A stretch of 64,000 nucleotides of DNA from contig NZ_CP034245.1 in NCBI RefSeq assembly GCF_003931875.1, positions 806,001 to 870,000 on the forward strand, written 5' to 3'. Origin of the DNA: Microbacterium sp. 10M-3C3. Its GTDB lineage: Bacteria; Actinomycetota; Actinomycetes; Actinomycetales; Microbacteriaceae. The position numbers and the translations under genes are program-made. Below the pieces are notes generated by a model that saw only the letters and a list, made by a program, of their open reading frames with translations, had not been told where the DNA came from and ran no database searches. Positions 60,127 to 64,000 of this stretch are shown piece by piece. Position 1 is the stretch's first letter. Every line of letters starts with the position of its first letter.

Positions 60127-61382
60127 GCCTGCTCCGTCTCGCGCCGGCGAAGGAGCGGGCGAAGGATCACCGCGACCGTGGGCACCGCCACCACGAGCAG
60201 GGCGGCGACGATCAGGAGCGACACCTCGCGTCCGACCGCGAACCACAGCACGCCGAACGCGGCCGCCGACACGAAGCGGCTGATCGCGACGACCGTCTGG
60301 GCGGCGGCGATGCCCGTGCCGCGTGTCGCCGGGGTGGTCAGCTCCGATGCCAGCGCGGACAGCACGCCGTCTGTGGCCGCGTAGAACGCCCCGAGGAAGA
60401 GCAGGCACAGCAGCGTCGCGGCGATGTCGGCGACGGGGAGCACCGCCATGACGTACGCGGCGAGGAGCCCGAGGTGTCCCATGACGAACACGCGCGCGCG
60501 TCCGACCCGGTCGGCCAGCCGGCCGAGCGGGATGGCGAAGGCGAGGAATGCCACATTCGTGCCGACGTACAGCAGCGGGAACCACTGCGCCGCGAAGTCG
60601 CTCCGCGCCTGCAGCACGAGGTACACGAAGCCGTCGCCGATCGTCAGCAGACCCAGCATGCCGGCGGCGGCGAGCACGCGGCGCATCCGCCCCTGCGCGA
60701 TCTCGCGCCACGAGAAGCGCGGCGCGCGCTGCGCCGCTGCCGCGCGCCGCGCGCGGACGTTGGGCACGATGAGCGCGAGGATCACCACGCCGATGACGGC
60801 GAAGGCGAAGGACGCCGCGAACACCGTCGTGTAGCCGTCTGGGATGACCAGGAGGATCACGAACGCGATGAGCGGTCCGAGGGCCGCGCCGATGTTGTCG
60901 AGCATGCGGTGCACGCCGAACGCGTGGCCCAGGCGCTCCGGGTCGCTCGTCGCCGTGATCAGGACGTCACGCGGAGCGGTGCGGATGCCCTTGCCGATGC
61001 GATCGGCCGTGATGACGGCGATGAGGGCGCCGAAGCCGGTCCACACGAGCAGGCCGGCGCGGGCGACCGCGGCGAGGGCGTACCCGGCGAACGCGACCCA
61101 CTTCGGCCTGTCCGAGCGATCGGACGTGTATCCGGCCCCGACGCGGACGAGGGCGCTGACACCCTGGTAGAGACCGTCGAGGAAGCCGAAGGCGATCGTG
61201 GAGAGTCCGAGCATGCCGGTGATGTAGAGCGGCAGCACGGCCGACACCGACTCGGACGAGATGTCGGTGAGCATCGAGACCACGCCGAGCGTGATGACGG
61301 TCGACGAGACCGTGCGGCCCCCGGCGCGGCGGCCGGCCGCGGCGGGCGCCTCCTTGGGCGCGTTCTGCAGGGAGATGTACAC
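60123..61382 (-). CDS. MFS transporter in the polysaccharide locus
   Basis: 419 residues from GTG 61382, one base after the upstream stop (TGACGTG). Twelve helices; VSMLTDISSESVSAVLPLYI and GAGYTSDRSDRPKWVAFAGY (the MFS D-R-x-x-R/K loop) are characteristic of the MdfA/YbfB-like group. An MFS protein translationally coupled to a propeller, VanZ and a glycosyltransferase is an unusual set. It might export a sugar or small precursor rather than a drug. Substrate unknown. Confidence 0.9.
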   Translation of the reverse strand: MYISLQNAPKEAPAAAGRRAGGRTVSSTVITLGVVSMLTDISSESVSAVLPLYITGMLGLSTIAFGFLDGLYQGVSALVRVGAGYTSDRSDRPKWVAFAGYALAAVARAGLLVWTGFGALIAVITADRIGKGIRTAPRDVLITATSDPERLGHAFGVHRMLDNIGAALGPLIAFVILLVIPDGYTTVFAASFAFAVIGVVILALIVPNVRARRAAAAQRAPRFSWREIAQGRMRRVLAAAGMLGLLTIGDGFVYLVLQARSDFAAQWFPLLYVGTNVAFLAFAIPLGRLADRVGRARVFVMGHLGLLAAYVMAVLPVADIAATLLCLLFLGAFYAATDGVLSALASELTTPATRGTGIAAAQTVVAISRFVSAAAFGVLWFAVGREVSLLIVAALLVVAVPTVAVILRPLLRRRETEQA

Positions 61383-61383
61383 G

Positions 61384-62046
61384 TCACCCCGCCTTCAGCA
61401 CGCCGTAGACGGTGTAGACGGAGCCGGTGCCGGTCTCCTCGACGGCGACGGAGATGGACGAGTACGCGTCGCCGTAAGACAGGACCGCCGGGTCGTCCGC
61501 CGTGCCGCCGGCCATTCCCGCCGCGCTCCAGCGGGCGCCCAGCGCTGAGCGCAGATCGTCCGCGCCGGCGTCCGATCGCGCCCGGAGCGAGAACTGCAGC
61601 GTGTCACCGGCGCTCGAGACTGACGAGTCGATCACGGTCGAGCCGTCGGTCGGCCCCGCCAGATCGACCGGGTATCCGCTGACGAGCGACCCTTCGGCGG
61701 CGCCCGACGCCGGCAGGGGCGTCTGCACGCGTGGCGTCGCGGCCTCGCGCGCCGGCAGTCGCTCGGGCGCCTGCGTCGGCAGGCCCGCTTCGGGTGGCTG
61801 CACTTCGCTGCCTGACACGGGCGTGGCCCCCGGGGCCGGTCCGGAACCGTCCGCGGCCGCGCTCATCCCGGAAGACTCCGCGACCGGCGCGGCCGATCCT
61901 CCGCCCGGACCGAGCGCGAGCATGACGGCGAGCGTCAGACCGCCCACGACGACGACCGCCGTGGCGGCGACGACCGCCCACATGCGCGGTGTGAGTGTGC
62001 GTGATCCGGTCGAGCCGGACGTGCGCGAAAGCGCTGATTTCCCCAT
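61384..62046 (-). CDS. Membrane-anchored Pro/Ala-rich extracellular protein, unknown
   Basis: 220 residues from ATG 62046; a TTG 15 bases upstream is in frame but would overlap the box. One membrane helix near residues 23-45 (MWAVVAATAVVVVGGLTLAV), a flexible linker rich in Pro/Ala/Gly, and a C-terminal 80-residue domain (GYPVDLAGPTDGSTVIDSSV, SYGDAYSSISVAVEETGTGS). No family recognised. It is the first gene of the run that continues with MFS, propeller, VanZ and GT2, with a good promoter at 62142-62170. Confidence 0.78.
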   Translation of the reverse strand: MGKSALSRTSGSTGSRTLTPRMWAVVAATAVVVVGGLTLAVMLALGPGGGSAAPVAESSGMSAAADGSGPAPGATPVSGSEVQPPEAGLPTQAPERLPAREAATPRVQTPLPASGAAEGSLVSGYPVDLAGPTDGSTVIDSSVSSAGDTLQFSLRARSDAGADDLRSALGARWSAAGMAGGTADDPAVLSYGDAYSSISVAVEETGTGSVYTVYGVLKAG

Positions 62047-62052
62047 AGAGCC

Positions 62053-62062
62053 ATTCCCCAAT
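62053..62062 (-). promoter_or_regulatory. Start-proximal TGGGGA box, copy 5
   Basis: On the minus strand ATTGGGGAAT ends six bases before the ATG at 62046. Identical over ten bases to the copy at 41713-41722. Confidence 0.6.
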
Positions 62063-62141
62063 TCCTCGCCTCCGGCTCAGCTCGAGCGCCGAAGGTCCGT
62101 CCCCAGACGACCGGCCTTCCCAGGGACCGGTCGCTTCGTGA

Positions 62142-62170
62142 AGCATAACCGCTTGCTGCTCCGGTGTCAG
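62142..62170 (-). promoter_or_regulatory. Promoter of the 62046-57687 run
   Basis: On the minus strand CTGACA (62170-62165) and TATGCT (62147-62142) are 17 bases apart, a near-consensus housekeeping promoter. The -35 overlaps the stop codon of the upstream glycosyltransferase gene. The leader would be about 90 bases and includes GACCGG...CCGGTC and the TGGGGA box. Confidence 0.7.
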
Positions 62171-63888
62171 CCCTTCCCGCGGGATGACTCGTCCCGCTCC
62201 CACCGCGTCGCGGCCGCGCGTCGCGCCCGGCGGCGGGCGGCGAGGGCGAACGCAGCGAACACGAGTGCGTCGCATGCCGATCGCGGGCCCCGGATGCTGC
62301 GGACGAGCTCCTGCACGCTCGATGCCGCCGAGTCGACACCCTGCTGCGCCGGTCCGCGTCGTGCGCGCGTGAGGACGCCGAGCAGCGCCTCCGTCGTGCG
62401 GGGAGATGCCACGGACACCGGCGCCGTGTCGGGGAACGTCTTCTCCGCCACGGTGAACAGCCGGTCGACGTACAGGTCGTCGGCGATGACGTCGGGGAAG
62501 CTGCCCAGGCGGGCATGCCCCTCGCGGCTCAGCGCGTACACGCCTGCGCCCCACAGTGCGCGCGACATCGACGGCATTCGCGCCCGCGCCCGCTGATAGG
62601 CGCGGACGAGAGGCGTCGCGTGTGCGACGTCGACCGAGAAGGTGGGGCGGCCGGCGAGCGCGACGCCGTCGGCGAGCGAACGGATGACGGGCGCGAGCGC
62701 CTCCGCAGGCACGCGGATGTCCGCGTCGAGGTACACGCGCGGCCACCGGGTGGCGTGCGCGTCGCCGAGGTTCAGCGCCGCGACCTTCGACGCCTCGTCG
62801 GTCTCGAGCACGGTGACGCCGGCGAAGGCGCGGGCGCGGGTGGCGGTGTCGTCGCTGCATCCGTTGCACACGACGATGACCTCCAGCGACCCGTCGGCGG
62901 CGAGCTGCGCCAGCGGTGCGAGCGTGCGGGCGATCACCGTCGCCTCGTCGTGGGCCGGCACGATGACCGAGGCCGGAGGCATCTCGACCGAGGTCGACGG
63001 TGCCCGGTGTGCGCGACGACGGGGCTCGGCGCCACGCGCGCGACGGGTGCCGGAGACGGCGCGGTACAGACCTGCGAACCGCGGCGCGTAAACCTCTTTA
63101 TATAGCGACCGATCCACGCGGGCGTCCGCCGCGTGGAGCCGGGCGTCGGTGACGCCACCGGAGCGGCGTGTGGCGCCCGCTGCGGGATCGAACCAGACAG
63201 CTCCGCCTGCGTCGCGGATCCGCCGCTGCATGTCGAACAGCACGCCGCGCGGGCCGAAGCGGTCGTCGGAGACGCCCGCGGCGACGGCCGCCGCCCTCGA
63301 GAGGAGCAGCACGTCGGAGTCCACCAGGCGGGCGGGGTGCGCCCATGCGTAGGCGCGCGGATCGCGCACGTACTCGCTCAGCACCGCGGGTCGACGTCGC
63401 CAGGACGCGCCGAGCACGCGGTCCCCGAGGGCGCCGAGCACCGTCGGTTCGCGCCCGAGGGTGGAGTCGACGTCGCCGTCGGCCGTGCGCACCAGCGGGG
63501 CGACCGCTGCCACGTCCTGCCGTGTCCGCGCGCGGGCGAGCAGGCGGCCGACCGCACCCGGGTCGAGCGCCACGTCGGGGGACAGGAAGAGCACGTACTC
63601 GGCGTCGCCGGCGGACTCGATCGCGGCGTGCATCGCGCGCGCGGCAGACGTGCGGTGCGACAGCGTGATCAGGTCGACATCGGGGTGCTCGGAGAGCACC
63701 GCGGCGGTGCGGCGCGCGCCGGTGCGATCGACGACGACGGTGCGCAGCCGCACCGTCGTCGCGGCACGTCGCAGTTGGTGGACGGTGTCGGCGACCGATC
63801 CGACCTCGTCGTCGACGAGGACGATCGCCGCCACGGCGACGTCGCGCTCGGCGAATGCCGACGACGTGTCGGGCCAGGCGAGAGTCAC
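62167..63888 (-). CDS. Two-domain glycosyltransferase: degenerate GT2 fused to an intact GT2
   Basis: 573 residues from GTG 63888 (AGGAGAT upstream). Residues 1-310 copy the WbbL-like fold of the 57687 protein (VLGASWRRRPAVLSEYVRDP), but the acceptor-side motifs are changed: the W-A-S-G-A block reads LVDSDVLLLSR and the E-E-T-D-Y block reads VLFDMQRRIRDA. From about 320 comes a second GT2 domain with ASVIVPAHDEATVIARTLAP, VIVVCNGCSDDTA, VYLDADIRVPAEAL (DXD as DAD) and VIADDLYVDRLF. The C-terminal domain is probably the active transferase; the first may bind substrate only. Helical basic tail. Confidence 0.9.
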   Translation of the reverse strand: MTLAWPDTSSAFAERDVAVAAIVLVDDEVGSVADTVHQLRRAATTVRLRTVVVDRTGARRTAAVLSEHPDVDLITLSHRTSAARAMHAAIESAGDAEYVLFLSPDVALDPGAVGRLLARARTRQDVAAVAPLVRTADGDVDSTLGREPTVLGALGDRVLGASWRRRPAVLSEYVRDPRAYAWAHPARLVDSDVLLLSRAAAVAAGVSDDRFGPRGVLFDMQRRIRDAGGAVWFDPAAGATRRSGGVTDARLHAADARVDRSLYKEVYAPRFAGLYRAVSGTRRARGAEPRRRAHRAPSTSVEMPPASVIVPAHDEATVIARTLAPLAQLAADGSLEVIVVCNGCSDDTATRARAFAGVTVLETDEASKVAALNLGDAHATRWPRVYLDADIRVPAEALAPVIRSLADGVALAGRPTFSVDVAHATPLVRAYQRARARMPSMSRALWGAGVYALSREGHARLGSFPDVIADDLYVDRLFTVAEKTFPDTAPVSVASPRTTEALLGVLTRARRGPAQQGVDSAASSVQELVRSIRGPRSACDALVFAAFALAARRRARRAAATRWERDESSRGKG

Positions 63889-63927
63889 GGGCACATCTCC
63901 TCGGATCGGTCGGATGCCCTCACGAAG

Positions 63928-64000
63928 TCCCGGGTGGGTGAGGGGCTCACCCACCCGGGACCGCTGGGCGCCCGGACGGGTGAGGGGCACACCCGTCCGG
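63928..64000. repeat. Two adjacent GC-rich stem-loops with related cores
   Basis: First: TCCCGGGTGGGTGAG (63928-63942) and CTCACCCACCCGGGA (63946-63960), a perfect 15-bp stem with a GGG loop. Second: CCGGACGGGTG (63972-63982) and CACCCGTCCGG (63990-64000), an 11-bp stem that continues past the window. Both have a GGGTGAGGGG...CACCC core, as if duplicated. They sit 40 bases upstream of the two-domain glycosyltransferase start. Confidence 0.85.

Noticed and set aside
1..64000. tRNA, rRNA, integrase, insertion sequence or attachment site
   Set aside because: I looked for transposase motifs, terminal repeats and tRNA-like cloverleaf ends and saw none; short palindromes alone were not accepted as mobile elements.

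Overview
The window is high-GC actinobacterial DNA, most likely from Microbacterium or a close relative in the Microbacteriaceae. I base this on the overall composition, the many GTG starts, the very frequent GGATGC/GCATCC words, the rplM-rpsI-glmM gene order and the single-membrane style secreted proteins. No database search was possible. There is no rRNA, tRNA, transposase, integrase or CRISPR array that I can see.

Layout. (1) 1-9164, minus strand: a first polysaccharide locus with a Wzz/tyrosine-kinase protein, an initiating sugar-phosphate transferase, a Wzy-like polymerase, a Wzx-like flippase, two glycosyltransferases and a pyruvyltransferase cut by the window edge. The distal half (about 1-5100) is visibly poorer in G+C than the rest. 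(2) 9287-16978: a compact, unfamiliar module. It has a six-gene minus-strand run (three coiled-coil proteins, one with membrane segments; an OmpA-domain lipoprotein; a 38-residue six-cysteine peptide; a 143-residue protein), a further small protein, an orphan 790-residue alpha-helical protein, and a NYN-domain nuclease-like gene with a 38-residue zinc ribbon. (3) 17123-28160: accessory and regulatory genes (HxlR/MFS/SDR, a low-molecular-weight tyrosine phosphatase, a CPBP protease, VanZ, a three-gene two-component unit) and a patch of decayed genes. (4) 28255-35112: housekeeping core (rplM, rpsI, glmM, flavin enzymes, TetR, ppx, coaA). (5) 35134-63888: a second, larger polysaccharide locus with amino-sugar genes, a second Wzx/Wzy/Wzz set, many glycosyltransferases and two large secreted DUF4082 proteins.

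How it fits together. Each locus carries its own flippase, polymerase and chain-length type protein, but the only initiating transferase and the only tyrosine-kinase co-polymerase lie in the first. Either two polymers are made, or the second pathway borrows those two proteins. The tyrosine tail of the kinase and the phosphatase at 19626-20279 could form the usual phosphorylation switch. In the second locus, a WbpD-like acetyltransferase, a WbpB-like dehydrogenase, two PLP aminotransferases and a PglD-like acetyltransferase point to acetylated amino sugars, perhaps a 2,3-diacetamido uronic acid. Five genes of this locus share a box close to ATTGGGGAAT directly before the start codon, which may mark a co-regulated set. 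The least explained parts are the 9.3-17 kb module and that start-proximal box.
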